From: Fabrea salina
Taxonomy: Eukaryota; Ciliophora; Heterotrichea; Heterotrichida; Fabreidae
DNA length: 64,000 nucleotides
NCBI GenBank assembly: GCA_022984795.1
Contig: JALIHJ010000018.1
Span: 234,492 to 298,491, forward strand
Direction of reading: 5' to 3'
In this document: positions 41,734 through 50,464 of the stretch, one piece after another
Layout of the letters: each line of letters begins with the position of its first letter
Position numbering within the stretch: the stretch's first letter is position 1
Position numbers and translations under genes: made by a program
The notes under the pieces: model-generated
The model's input: only the letters and a program-made list of their open reading frames with translations
Database searches by the model: none
What the model was told of the DNA's origin: nothing

Positions 41734-43779
41734 ATGAACTTTTCCAACAAACAAGAAGCACTTGAAGCTGCCAAGTCCAAAGTCCACAAAACCCTGTCTC
41801 ACTTAGATTCTGAACCTTCGGAGCTCGGCCAAAACCTCAGTTCTCTCATATCCGACTTTAAGAAACAGCAAGACACTGCTGGCATCCAACTTACGGCAGC
41901 TTTGAACCGTGAAATAGAAACCCACCGCCAAGTAGTGTGCACTCTCCAAAAAGCTTCCCACAATTCCCTTCTAGAACCTCTCGAAACACTGGCCTCTTAC
42001 TGTCCTGATGAGTCACAAAACCTCAAAAGCGCCATGCTGACTAAAGCCAACATTGCACACACTCTTTCAATCCTGAGTCTTTTCCAAGACTTGCCTGCAA
42101 CTATCGCTAACTTAAAGTCCCAGCTTTCAGAGAAAACCCAGTTGATATCAGTAGTTAACCAAGGCCTTAAACTAATTGAGACCAGAAACAAAATCCTCGA
42201 AAAAAAAGATACTCAGTACCTAAGAGACCTGTTCAAGCCTTTGGACGAGTTTGAAGAATACCTTGACACCCATATTTGGAAGGTCATTGAAAACGCCATA
42301 GAAGTAGGCAGCAAGGAACCCAAAGCCTTAGTGAGGGTTATGCGTGTTATCCATAAAATCCACTCTGACCCCTGCTCTAGAGTCAAAGAAAACCTCCAAA
42401 AAGGAATCCAAAAAAGACTCAGCAAACTGCTCGAAACTGACAACTTAGAAACACTTGCTGAAAACACCAGCACTGCTCTGAAGGACTTAGAAGTTATATC
42501 CCAGAAAGTAGCTCCTTGCTTTCCACAAGAGTACCAAATTTACGAGTTCTGCATGAGCAACTACAGGTCTAGCATTGAGTCAGCCATTCAGCCTCACTTG
42601 CAAGACTTACAGAAAATGAAAGAAACCCCAGGCATCCTAGTGCTTTTGTTCCAGTGGGTTAGTCAGTACTCCCAAGCCTTGTCTAAGTACAGTCCAGGTG
42701 CCTTGCAGGACCTAGATATCCAGTTCCTCTTTGCTAAACTCAAAGAACTCATGCCTGACTTTCTCCAACACATGGAAAACCTTTTGTCCGAGTGGATTAA
42801 CCGTGCACAGCAGTCCCACATTTCCAACCAAAGAATTCTAGAACTGGCTAACTCGCAAGAACCCATTTCAGACACTTTTCCGGAAGAAATGTTTACTGCT
42901 ATCAACCACCAACTCAACTTTGTAGCCAACAGACTCCAAGGAGAAGTCCTTATAGAAGTCTTGAGGGTTTGTACTGAAAGACTGAAGTCCCACCAAAAAA
43001 AGCAGTCCCAAAGAATCCAAGTACTGGTTTCCGGAAACGACCCTGAAGTGCAACTCCCTACTTTGAGTCTGATAGTTAACAACTCCCAGAGAAGCTCTAA
43101 CCACACTCTGGACCTGCTTAATTCCTGCAAAAGGTACTTTTCAGAAGACTTCCAGTTAGAGCGCCTCCAAAACTTGTTCAATAAAGTTCAAAAAGGTTTT
43201 ATTTCGCTTTGTCAAGAAGCTGCGAGTTCGGCAGCAGTTTGCGTTCTGAAGTCCATAGCCTTTGAAACTCTGGGCAAAGTAATGACTTCTGAGTGGGGTT
43301 CTTCGCACCCAATTTCCGCAGCCTGTGCTACGATGGAAGACTACGACAAGGACTTGAGTCAATGGTTAGTTTCAGACTTGTACGCTCGACGTTTCAAAAA
43401 AAGGTTCTTCGAAGTGCTGGCAGTTGGGTACTTAGAACGTACTCTGCAGGCTTTAAGCAAGTGCTTTAACTCAAGTCTTGAGTTGGGTTTGGTGAAACAA
43501 CTTGGTCTGGAAGCTCCTTCAATAAAGAACAAAAAAGAACTTTTGTTTTTGATGAACCAACACTACAAAGAAAGTATCAAAAGAGACAAACAAGACTTCG
43601 TCGAGTTTTCTAACAAGTTCGGGTTCGAACACGTGGGTGAAGAAGTTTTTGACGTGTTAGTCCAAAGCAGAGACCAAGGACTCAACCAACAACTCCTCGA
43701 AAAAACCCTGCAGCCCCTTGTGCTTAACTACTCAGAACTTGCTAAAACTACTGTTAACCTTTTCTCTAAACTCAAGTAA
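41734..43779 (+). CDS. SEC6: Exocyst complex subunit SEC6/EXOC3
   Basis: 681 residues, all helical. The N-terminal coiled coil (KQEALEAAKSKVHKTLSHLD) and LISVVNQGLKLIETRNKILE match the SEC6 family, and the C-terminal rod carries TSEWGSSHPISAACATMEDY and DLYARRFKKRFFEVLAVGYL, close to known SEC6 sequence. It tethers secretory vesicles to the plasma membrane before fusion; in ciliates this includes the cytopharynx and contractile vacuole. I start at the Met at 41734 because the longer frame reads through the divergent neighbour's start region. Only 5 nt follow before the next ATG on the same strand. Confidence 0.9.
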   Translation: MNFSNKQEALEAAKSKVHKTLSHLDSEPSELGQNLSSLISDFKKQQDTAGIQLTAALNREIETHRQVVCTLQKASHNSLLEPLETLASYCPDESQNLKSAMLTKANIAHTLSILSLFQDLPATIANLKSQLSEKTQLISVVNQGLKLIETRNKILEKKDTQYLRDLFKPLDEFEEYLDTHIWKVIENAIEVGSKEPKALVRVMRVIHKIHSDPCSRVKENLQKGIQKRLSKLLETDNLETLAENTSTALKDLEVISQKVAPCFPQEYQIYEFCMSNYRSSIESAIQPHLQDLQKMKETPGILVLLFQWVSQYSQALSKYSPGALQDLDIQFLFAKLKELMPDFLQHMENLLSEWINRAQQSHISNQRILELANSQEPISDTFPEEMFTAINHQLNFVANRLQGEVLIEVLRVCTERLKSHQKKQSQRIQVLVSGNDPEVQLPTLSLIVNNSQRSSNHTLDLLNSCKRYFSEDFQLERLQNLFNKVQKGFISLCQEAASSAAVCVLKSIAFETLGKVMTSEWGSSHPISAACATMEDYDKDLSQWLVSDLYARRFKKRFFEVLAVGYLERTLQALSKCFNSSLELGLVKQLGLEAPSIKNKKELLFLMNQHYKESIKRDKQDFVEFSNKFGFEHVGEEVFDVLVQSRDQGLNQQLLEKTLQPLVLNYSELAKTTVNLFSKLK

Positions 43780-43784
43780 TAATA

Positions 43785-44075
43785 ATGGCTTCACAAAGAC
43801 TGAAGGCAATTGCTTTAGGGGTGATGGGCTTAGAAGGTTCGGCTACCACCTACAGACAAAGACTGAAGGCAATTGCTTTAAGGGTGATGGGCTTAGGAGG
43901 AGGTCTGGCTGTCACCTACAGACAAAAAATCAGAAAGAAAGTAGCCTCAGAAAAGTGCAAAGAATCCTGGAACAAGTTCATGACTCAAAAAAAAGAAGGC
44001 ACGAAACGAACTATTAGGAAAGCAAGGTGGTCCTATTACTATTGTTATTACAAAACCCTCCACTCAACTACTTAA
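43785..44075 (+). CDS. Small basic protein with an internal tandem duplication
   Basis: 96 residues. Two near-identical units, QRLKAIALGVMGLEGSATTY and QRLKAIALRVMGLGGGLAVT, are encoded by adjacent 63- and 66-base copies (43794-43856, 43857-43922). The rest is Lys-rich (KIRKKVASEKCKESWNKF) and ends in a Tyr cluster. The DNA identity of the copies is high, so the duplication is young. The ATG is 5 nt after the SEC6 stop. I recognise no family; it might be an amphipathic-helix protein. Being short and repeat-based, its status as a gene is only moderately sure. Confidence 0.55.
   Translation: MASQRLKAIALGVMGLEGSATTYRQRLKAIALRVMGLGGGLAVTYRQKIRKKVASEKCKESWNKFMTQKKEGTKRTIRKARWSYYYCYYKTLHSTT
43794..43922 (+). 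repeat. Tandem duplication, 63/66 bp units
   Basis: Both units begin CAAAGACTGAAGGCAATTGC and keep the reading frame. The second unit has one extra codon. A third partial start (ACAGACAAAAAA) follows. Confidence 0.85.
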
Positions 44076-44080
44076 CTAAC

Positions 44081-45424
44081 TTAAGAATAAACTTTGCTCA
44101 ACTGGATGGTAGCTTTGATCACTCCTAAGTTGCTGAGACAGATTTCTTCTTTTTCTTTGTTGTAAAGTGCCTTTGCAATCTGCTTAAACCTTACATTATA
44201 AGCTGAGTCGTAGGAACTTCTGGCTGACTCAAGTTGTTTGTGTTTCCAGGACAAACTCCCCAAACACAACAGTGTTTCTAGCTGGACTTTTAACTTCTTC
44301 AGTCTAACTGCCAGTTGCAAGCACTCCTAATTGGATGTTACGTTCAAGCAAGAATAAGCACTTTCGAAACTATCAAGCATTGAGTAAGTAATTCCTTCTT
44401 GGCCCTTAGCTAGGCACTTGTAAAACTTTTTGTGTCCTGACTTTGCGGACTCTGCTGCCTTTTTAAAGTAGTCCAAAGACTCGTTTAAGCACCCCAACTC
44501 CCTCATAACCACTCCGATGTTGTAGTAGGGAACGAAGGCTTGGTCTTTAGGCACTGACTCCAAGTGCTTCATGTGGTATTCTAAACTTTCCTTGAAGTTC
44601 CCTAAGCTGTAGTTTATAATCCCCAGACGGTTAATTGCTACTGACACTCCAAAGGGGTCATTCAGTGCAGCTGCGCACTTCTCAAATTGAAGAAAGTTCT
44701 TGTGGGCTTTGTTGAAGGCCCCCTCTTCTTGGTGGAGTTTCCCCTCAGTGTAGTTCAGGTGGGCTTCTTTCAACAGGTTCCCTGCAGCAAGTCCTGACTT
44801 AGAACGCAACCGAATGTCTTTGATAGAAGAGGTTTTTTTCGAAGCAGGTATTGAAGGAGCCCAACCAGTTCCTGGAGTCAGCACTGCGGCGCTAGAAGCG
44901 TTGGAACCTACTGGACCTTCAGCTTGCAGTTGGTGGAAGTAAAACCCCTCAAATTTTTGGGGTTCGTTCTCTTTTTGTTCGTGGTCTTCTTTCTGGTCTT
45001 TAGGTATGAGTTCTCTGAGTCGGGGATTTGAGTTAAGTACCTTTTCACGATTTTCGAGGAGTTGCTTTTTTAGGGTGTCGAGTTTCTCCTTTTTGGGAGC
45101 AACAAACACTTCTTTGAAGATCATCAGTTGTTCTTCTTCTCTGTTAACTGGAGTTTTCCTGAAGTTCTTTGAGTCCCTAGAAGTTACTCTGGATAAAATT
45201 GGGCGTTTGGGGGGTTTGAAACTTGAGTAGGGAACAGACTTCCTTATTGGACCCCGAGTATTGGGTCTCTGAACTGTGGGCCACTCTGTGAAACTTTTCC
45301 AGTTTGAGAGTTGAGGCATTGACTTCTGGTGTTTTTGCAACAGCACATCTTTGATAAGTCGTGAGACTCCAGTTTTGGGGGTTTCAGGCTTGTTTAGACT
45401 TTTGGGAGTTTGGGGTATGTTCAT
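44081..45424 (-). CDS. TPR-repeat protein with one 15-nt intron
   Basis: A 15-nt intron at 44327-44341 joins two open frames into 442 residues... the join reads SAYSCLN|ECLQLAVRLKKL, continuing the same tetratricopeptide repeat. The N-terminal ~200 residues are basic and disordered. From about residue 215 there are about six TPR units (YTEGKLHQEEGAFNKAHKNF, GIINYSLGNFKESLEYH, GVVMRELGCLNESLDYF, LCLGSLSWKHKQLESA). It is probably a scaffold; ciliary TPR proteins of the TTC29/ODAD4 (TTC25) type look similar, but I cannot assign it. The start is 12 nt from the divergent SEL1-like gene, and the stop is 5 nt from the convergent small gene. Confidence 0.85.
44327..44341 (-). other. 15-nt intron of the TPR gene
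   Basis: On the minus strand: GTAACATCCAATTAG, phase 0, between Asn (AAC) and Glu (GAG). It ends in an in-frame TAG and has A at position 10. Confidence 0.95.
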
Positions 45425-45436
45425 GTATCAATAAAT

Positions 45437-47332
45437 ATGATCAATATGAAAATGACGCGTGTACTCGGACTTTTGGTGTGCTTTGCAGTTGCTTCCCAAA
45501 TAGAAATTCCCGACTTGTCCTCTTTCAGCGACCCCTTTTACGAATCTGCAGTCAACTTGTTAGAAAACTATTCTTCCCATTCAACTAACATAACCCACAT
45601 TAAGTACCTTCTGGAAAAGTCTGCAGAAAACAACAACCCTGCAGCCTGGACCAAGTTAGGCGAGTTCTGGTTGTTTGGACTCCCTGTTTCTCCAGACAAC
45701 CCCGCCTCTGAGTTACTGGACTCTTCACACCACTTCAAAAGAGACATCCCCAAAGCTATAAAGTACTTCAAAAAAGCCCACCGGGCAGGCAATGGCGATG
45801 CTGCCTTTTTCTTGGCTTTGTTGCTGCAGCAGTCTTTACTTGCAAACGAACTCCAAGAGTACACTCCTTTCCACTACAACCTCAAATCTGCGCTTGCAGA
45901 CCTTTATATGAAAGGACTCCAAAAAGAGTCCCCTTACGTCAGAGCAGCTGTTGCTTCTGCCTACATACAATGCATCAACTCTAACTACTTACCTTCTCCT
46001 AGTTACTTAAGTGCCAACCAAACACTGCCTTTCTACAAAGCTCCTTTTTTCGATGACAAAACTTGTGGAGGCACCTGTGAGCACTTAGCTACACACGCCC
46101 TTTCAGCTGCAAGTGAGGCCATCATGCACATCAATAAACTAGGACACCAAGAAGCCTTAGTGCCTTCACTTGACACTCAGCAACATTCAAAACTCGTTTC
46201 AGGCGAAAAGTCAATAAGACTCTTTGAAAAGCACATAAAAGAAGTTGGGGACTCAAGGGGGTATGTTAATATTGCCGACAACTACATGGCAGGGAACCCC
46301 CAAATGGGAATAGAAAGGAATCCCCAACAAGCTGCTCGTTATTACGAAATAGCTGCAGACCAAGAAAACTTAAGGGCACTTGAGAACCTAGGTGCAATGC
46401 ACGTGCAGGGTGTTGGAGTGCCTGTAAACATCACCAAAGCTCTGGACTACCTACACAAAGCCAAAAACATGGGTTCTTCCAAAGCACTTAACACTTTAGG
46501 CCACATGTACATTCAAGGTTTGGGAGTGTCCCAAGACAAAGCCAAAGGACTAAAGTACATCAAGCAAGCTGCTGAACTAGGAAACATAGAAAGTCTCAAC
46601 ACCCTGGGAATCTTTTACTTAAAAGGAGAAATAGTAGACCAAAACTACCAAAGGGCCTTCAACTACTTTAAAGTAGCAGCTTTGGAAGGACACGCAGGTG
46701 CAGAGTTCAACCTTGGAGTAATGTACTTGCAAGGTTTGGGAGTTGAACGTTCTTGCCAAAATGCCCTTGAATTGTTCCGCTCTGTCCGAGAAAAAGGCGA
46801 GCTGGCCCAAGTTATTCTCCGGGCCTTGAGCTTTTACAAGTATGGAGACTTAGAGGGAACTTACCTGACCTACATGCTAGGAGCAGCCTTAGGTTTCGAA
46901 AGTGCACAACTCAGTGCGGCTTACATGTGGGAAAACTCAATGGTGCCTTTTGAATGTAAATACAGTAGGGAGTACTGCGCAGGGTCTTACTACACACAAG
47001 CAGCCCACATGCATAAGTCACAGTGGGCTTTTTTGAAGATTGCTGACATTCTTTACAACAGAGAAAGCTACACAGAGGCTTTTAAGTTTTATACAGAAGC
47101 AAAAGAGTTCCCAGAAGCAATTTTCAGTCTAGGCTACATGTTTGAAACAGGTTTAGGAGTCACCAAGAACACCCAAAAGGCCCTTGACTTTTACAACAGC
47201 ATAGTAATCCAAGCCAAGTCAGGCTTGATAGAGCACTACAACTTGTACCCTGCACTGCTTGCTTACTACAAACTCAAAGTAAAAACTTACTGTTTGGACC
47301 TGTTGGAGCTAGTTTTGGAGTTCTTTAACTAA
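45437..47332 (+). CDS. Sel1-repeat ER protein, SEL1L/HRD3-like
   Basis: 631 residues from the ATG at 45437 (MINMKMTRVLGLLVCFAVAS), which gives a signal peptide; the frame extends nine codons further but into the divergent gene. About ten Sel1 repeats follow, with motifs such as ALENLGAMHVQGVGVPVNITKA, split here across ALNTLGHMYIQGLGVSQDKA and AEFNLGVMYLQGLGVERSC. In the ER-associated degradation (ERAD) pathway SEL1L/HRD3 recognises misfolded proteins and holds the HRD1 ubiquitin ligase. The usual C-terminal membrane helix is not evident, so this may be a soluble lumenal form or a different Sel1 protein. Several Cys lie in the lumenal region. Confidence 0.85.
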   Translation: MINMKMTRVLGLLVCFAVASQIEIPDLSSFSDPFYESAVNLLENYSSHSTNITHIKYLLEKSAENNNPAAWTKLGEFWLFGLPVSPDNPASELLDSSHHFKRDIPKAIKYFKKAHRAGNGDAAFFLALLLQQSLLANELQEYTPFHYNLKSALADLYMKGLQKESPYVRAAVASAYIQCINSNYLPSPSYLSANQTLPFYKAPFFDDKTCGGTCEHLATHALSAASEAIMHINKLGHQEALVPSLDTQQHSKLVSGEKSIRLFEKHIKEVGDSRGYVNIADNYMAGNPQMGIERNPQQAARYYEIAADQENLRALENLGAMHVQGVGVPVNITKALDYLHKAKNMGSSKALNTLGHMYIQGLGVSQDKAKGLKYIKQAAELGNIESLNTLGIFYLKGEIVDQNYQRAFNYFKVAALEGHAGAEFNLGVMYLQGLGVERSCQNALELFRSVREKGELAQVILRALSFYKYGDLEGTYLTYMLGAALGFESAQLSAAYMWENSMVPFECKYSREYCAGSYYTQAAHMHKSQWAFLKIADILYNRESYTEAFKFYTEAKEFPEAIFSLGYMFETGLGVTKNTQKALDFYNSIVIQAKSGLIEHYNLYPALLAYYKLKVKTYCLDLLELVLEFFN

Positions 47333-47339
47333 TGTAATA

Positions 47340-48281
47340 ATGTCTTCTGACGAAGAACAAAAAACCCCCAAGAACTTCCCCAAAGCCTCTTATGTTAGTT
47401 CGTCTAAGTTCCAAGCAGGCTTTGGTTTCTCAGGCCCTTCGGATGCCTGGCTGAAGGCCAGAGGCTACAAAAAGCAAGCTCCTTCAGGGTCCTTGGATCA
47501 AGAACTCAGGCAAAAGATTCTTGAAAAGTACGAGTCTGGGACTCCTAGTTACCAAGTTTCTTCAGAGGCAGAAAAGTCTTTGCACAAAAAACCCCAATTG
47601 ACTTCTGATCAAATTAATCAGAAAAAAGAACTGCTTGCTAAAAGAGAAAAAGGACTTTCCATGACTAAAAAACACCTCCAAGAAGCTGAAGCACCACAAG
47701 AAAAGCTTTCCTTGCCTGTGCAGTCCTCTCCTCAAAAACGTGAGTTGCTCACCAAGTGGATCAAGCCAACTCAAGAAGAACCCACCAACAAAGTAGAGGT
47801 CCCAGTAGGTCTGGGGATTGACTTTTCAGAAGGAGACTTAAAAGTAACTGTGGACTCTGGAGAAAGTTTAATGCTGCACTCAGCAGTGCTAGCAGCGCGT
47901 TGTGGAGTGTTCCGGAGTATGCTTTTGAGTTGCATGCAAGAAGCACGCAGTTCCCAAATCACCCTTTCAGGTTACTCCTTTGGAGCAGTGAAGAGTTTTT
48001 TTAGTTACTTGTATTCAGGCAAGTTACTTACAGACAACGAGTCCATTCTGGAACTATTGTCGCTTTCGAACCTCTACAACATGCAGGGTCTCAAGTTGTT
48101 GATTCAGTTTGAACTTGAAAAAATGATTGACGAGGAAAACCTAAGCACAGTCCTTGAAGTTTCTGAGGAAAACGAAGCTGTTGAACTTAGTCAAGCCTGT
48201 CTTGAGTTTTGCAGAAGCAACTACCACAGTCTGAGAAAAGCTGGCAAGTTACCACCTAAGTTCAAAAATCTTGTGGCATAA
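47340..48281 (+). CDS. BTB/POZ-domain protein
   Basis: 313 residues. The first ~155 are charged and disordered (Lys/Glu/Gln-rich). The BTB domain follows at about 165-275: DLKVTVDSGESLMLHSAVLA, then FRSMLLSCMQEA, then SFFSYLYSGKLL, the standard order. A short BACK-like helical segment ends the protein (EENEAVELSQACLEFCRSNY). BTB proteins often serve as substrate adaptors of CUL3 ubiquitin ligases. No Kelch or other C-terminal recognition domain is present. It starts 7 nt after the Sel1 gene. Confidence 0.88.
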   Translation: MSSDEEQKTPKNFPKASYVSSSKFQAGFGFSGPSDAWLKARGYKKQAPSGSLDQELRQKILEKYESGTPSYQVSSEAEKSLHKKPQLTSDQINQKKELLAKREKGLSMTKKHLQEAEAPQEKLSLPVQSSPQKRELLTKWIKPTQEEPTNKVEVPVGLGIDFSEGDLKVTVDSGESLMLHSAVLAARCGVFRSMLLSCMQEARSSQITLSGYSFGAVKSFFSYLYSGKLLTDNESILELLSLSNLYNMQGLKLLIQFELEKMIDEENLSTVLEVSEENEAVELSQACLEFCRSNYHSLRKAGKLPPKFKNLVA

Positions 48282-48301
48282 TAACTAGTAATTCTGATAA
48301 A

Positions 48302-49258
48302 ATGCCCTCTTCAACTGCTTCAACAGGCTCAAACAGCGAAATTGAAAGTATGAAGGACCTCCTTGAAAATGAGGAGATCCGATATGTCAGGAAAGGCTAC
48401 GGGCTGATTTCTGCCATTGTAATCACTCTTTCGTTTTACTTTTTAGTTCCGGAATTGGCTTATCCCTTGTACCTGATGTTTCCTTACAAAGACAACCAAC
48501 TAATAATTGCCTTGGGCACCTTTTTAGTGCACTTAGCAGTGTTCTTAATAGCCAACGTTACCATGTACTTCATCTACCACTTCGAAATTCCCTTTTTTGA
48601 GCGGTACAAGATCTCAAAGGAGCCCTGGCCTTGGTACAAAGACCCCCAAAAGTGGAACAAACAACTCAAACAAACCATTAAAGTACTGGCTTTCAACCAG
48701 TTAGTTCTGATGCCTTTGCTTCTGGAAACCTCCCTTCTCTTGGGAATTCACCCTTTCGTCACCGACCCCGAAGAGTTCCCTACCTGGAAGTCACTCATCC
48801 CCCAAACTGTGTTTTTCATGATAGTTGAGGACACTCTTTTTTACTGGGGACACCGACTGTTCCACACCCCTGCTTTTTACAGGCGCTTCCACAAGTGGCA
48901 CCACCAGTACACTTCAACTATTGGAATAGCTAGTGAGTATGCACACCCCTTTGAGTTTGTAGTGTGCAATATGCTGCCTAGTTCTATGGGGCCTGTTTTG
49001 TTTGGCAGGTGCCACATTTTCACTTACTGGATGTGGATTGTCTTGAGGGTTTGTGAAACTACTGACGGACACTGCGGCTATGAGTTCTCTTGGAGTCCCT
49101 TCAGGTTGTTGCCTTTTTCAGGCAGTTCAAACTACCACAACTACCACCACTCGCACAACCTAGGCAACTACGGTTCTTTCTTCACTTACTGGGACACTAT
49201 TTGCAAAACCAACACTCACTACTGGAGGTTTTTGGTCAAGCAAGAAAAGTCTAACTAA
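48302..49258 (+). CDS. C-4 methylsterol oxidase-like fatty acid hydroxylase
   Basis: 318 residues with four to five membrane helices and the three His boxes of the fatty-acid-hydroxylase superfamily: H-x3-H in WGHRLFHTPAF, H-x2-H-H in FHKWHHQYTS, and H-x2-H-H in YHNYHHSHNLGNYGS. The segment EYAHPFEFVVCNMLPSSMGP is specific to the ERG25/MSMO1 group. These di-iron enzymes in the ER remove the C-4 methyl groups of sterols. Many ciliates lack sterol synthesis and use related enzymes on dietary sterols or hopanoid-like lipids, so the real substrate is open. The N-terminal 30 residues are Ser-rich and cytosolic. Confidence 0.9.
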   Translation: MPSSTASTGSNSEIESMKDLLENEEIRYVRKGYGLISAIVITLSFYFLVPELAYPLYLMFPYKDNQLIIALGTFLVHLAVFLIANVTMYFIYHFEIPFFERYKISKEPWPWYKDPQKWNKQLKQTIKVLAFNQLVLMPLLLETSLLLGIHPFVTDPEEFPTWKSLIPQTVFFMIVEDTLFYWGHRLFHTPAFYRRFHKWHHQYTSTIGIASEYAHPFEFVVCNMLPSSMGPVLFGRCHIFTYWMWIVLRVCETTDGHCGYEFSWSPFRLLPFSGSSNYHNYHHSHNLGNYGSFFTYWDTICKTNTHYWRFLVKQEKSN

Positions 49259-49314
49259 CTAACAATCTTTGTCCCTTGAACTCCTTATTCATGGCTTTAA
49301 ATAAGGGACTTTAT

Positions 49315-49962
49315 TTAAGGATTAGTAGGTTTTAGAGCTCTCCTTGCCCTCACAATGATGTTTCTTATAACTAAAGGCTTCACTTTTTCGTTAGTCATGT
49401 TGAAAACTACCAAACTAAGTCTATCATTATGGTAGTGGGAAGAAACTTCGTTCACTACTACGTTTACAAACGAAATAAGCCCATTTCCCTGCATTTCAGC
49501 TTCAATGGTGCCTCTGATTATAGGCTTTCCAGAAATATTCTTCACTAATTGAATAGGTTTCTCTTCTTGGGTGAAAACTGCGATTTTGAATCTAGAGTCT
49601 TCGTCCAGGAAAACAAGGTTGTCTTCAAAGTCCCTCAAAGAAACCAGCACCTTAAACGCCTTTTCTTTCAATACTGGGAGTTCCACTTCTTTTTCCAATC
49701 TAATATGGAAGGGAAACATAAAGTCCGATAGCATTAAGTTAGAAAGGCTTTCTTCTATCCTGTTGTCAGTCAAAACTAATTTGCAGCGTTTGTGCCTTTC
49801 GACTTGGATGTGCCCGTTACTAATGAAGGTTTTGAACTCGTCAAGTTGGTTCAATAAGCTCTGGTTTTGCTCAACTAGGTTCCTGAGTATTGAGTTGTGG
49901 GAGTCTAGCATGTTGCTGAACTCTTCCATGTCCGGGAAAAGTGCACTTCGTAACTGGTTCAT
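49315..49962 (-). CDS. Beta-sandwich-like protein of unknown function
   Basis: 215 residues from the Met of MNQLRSALFPDMEEF. A Met 24 codons upstream (50034) would add a Cys/Phe-rich stretch that looks non-coding. A coiled coil covers about 10-60 (SILRNLVEQNQSLLNQLDEF). The remainder alternates strands, with conserved-looking FVNVVVNEVSSHYHNDRLSL and VFNMTNEKVKPLVIRNIIV. The pattern of an N-terminal coiled coil and a beta sandwich with an S-S-H-Y stretch recalls ciliate proteins of unknown role, distantly like a Rel/IPT or CBP60-type fold. No family call is safe. Confidence 0.6.
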   Translation of the reverse strand: MNQLRSALFPDMEEFSNMLDSHNSILRNLVEQNQSLLNQLDEFKTFISNGHIQVERHKRCKLVLTDNRIEESLSNLMLSDFMFPFHIRLEKEVELPVLKEKAFKVLVSLRDFEDNLVFLDEDSRFKIAVFTQEEKPIQLVKNISGKPIIRGTIEAEMQGNGLISFVNVVVNEVSSHYHNDRLSLVVFNMTNEKVKPLVIRNIIVRARRALKPTNP

Positions 49963-50464
49963 CGCCAAGAAAAAGTAAACGTAGAAGCAGTTGAAGTGCG
50001 TGCACACCTCTGCTCGTTGGGAAAATATGCACATTTTATTAAATTGACATTTCCGTGTTAAAGAATAACTTGTAGTACTAATGTGTGCCTAACAAAAATA
50101 TATTATTTCATGGTCATCATGGAAACAGAACCTCTTTTTTACTACACTTCTACCCTCCAAGAACCCATGCATATCGCCATTCTATTTTTATGAATAAAGT
50201 AGTGCTAGCTTCACTGTATTTACTGTGCAATTGTTTTTTAATTCTGCTTATTTTTAATCTTATTCCAGAAGCCCTAATTAAATGACTTATTTCTAAACTA
50301 AAGCCAACCTGGATACTGGTGCTTCTGGAATAGCACTGCACAGTCCAGTGTTTCTAATTCAGTACCAACAGAACATCAAATCTTTAAACTTGATAGCAAA
50401 AAAACTATTATTAAATCGGAATCTGATTGGGCAATAAGTTAAAATAGCTAAGTAGTTATAAGTA
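49963..50464. promoter_or_regulatory. Longest intergenic region of the array (about 500 bases), with a 12-bp inverted repeat
   Basis: The gap is clearly more AT-rich than the genes around it and holds no convincing reading frame on either strand. It lies between divergent starts (49962 and 50465). A perfect 12-bp inverted repeat, TATTCCAGAAGC (50261-50272) and GCTTCTGGAATA (50321-50332), encloses 48 bases. I found no tRNA boxes, no snRNA landmark sequence and no telomerase template (CCCTAACA repeats). In a genome where other divergent pairs have 4-45 bases, this much space suggests an unseen RNA gene or a replication origin; both are guesses. Confidence 0.5.
50261..50332. repeat. Perfect 12-bp inverted repeat with 48-base loop
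   Basis: Arms TATTCCAGAAGC and GCTTCTGGAATA are exact complements. Pairing does not extend beyond the arms on either side. Confidence 0.85.

Noticed and set aside
49963-50034. Upstream Met (50034) for the gene at 49315
   Set aside because: The added 24 residues are Cys/Phe/Tyr-rich and unlike the rest of the protein, and the internal Met gives a normal soluble N-terminus.
50082-50092. CCTAACA in the 500-base gap as a telomerase RNA template
   Set aside because: A template should hold about one and a half CCCTAACA units; only a single imperfect match is present, and no pseudoknot or Pol III terminator pattern is seen around it.
50085-50115. Minus-strand ATGATGA as box C of a snoRNA
   Set aside because: No box D (CTGA) follows at a suitable distance and no terminal stem can be formed.
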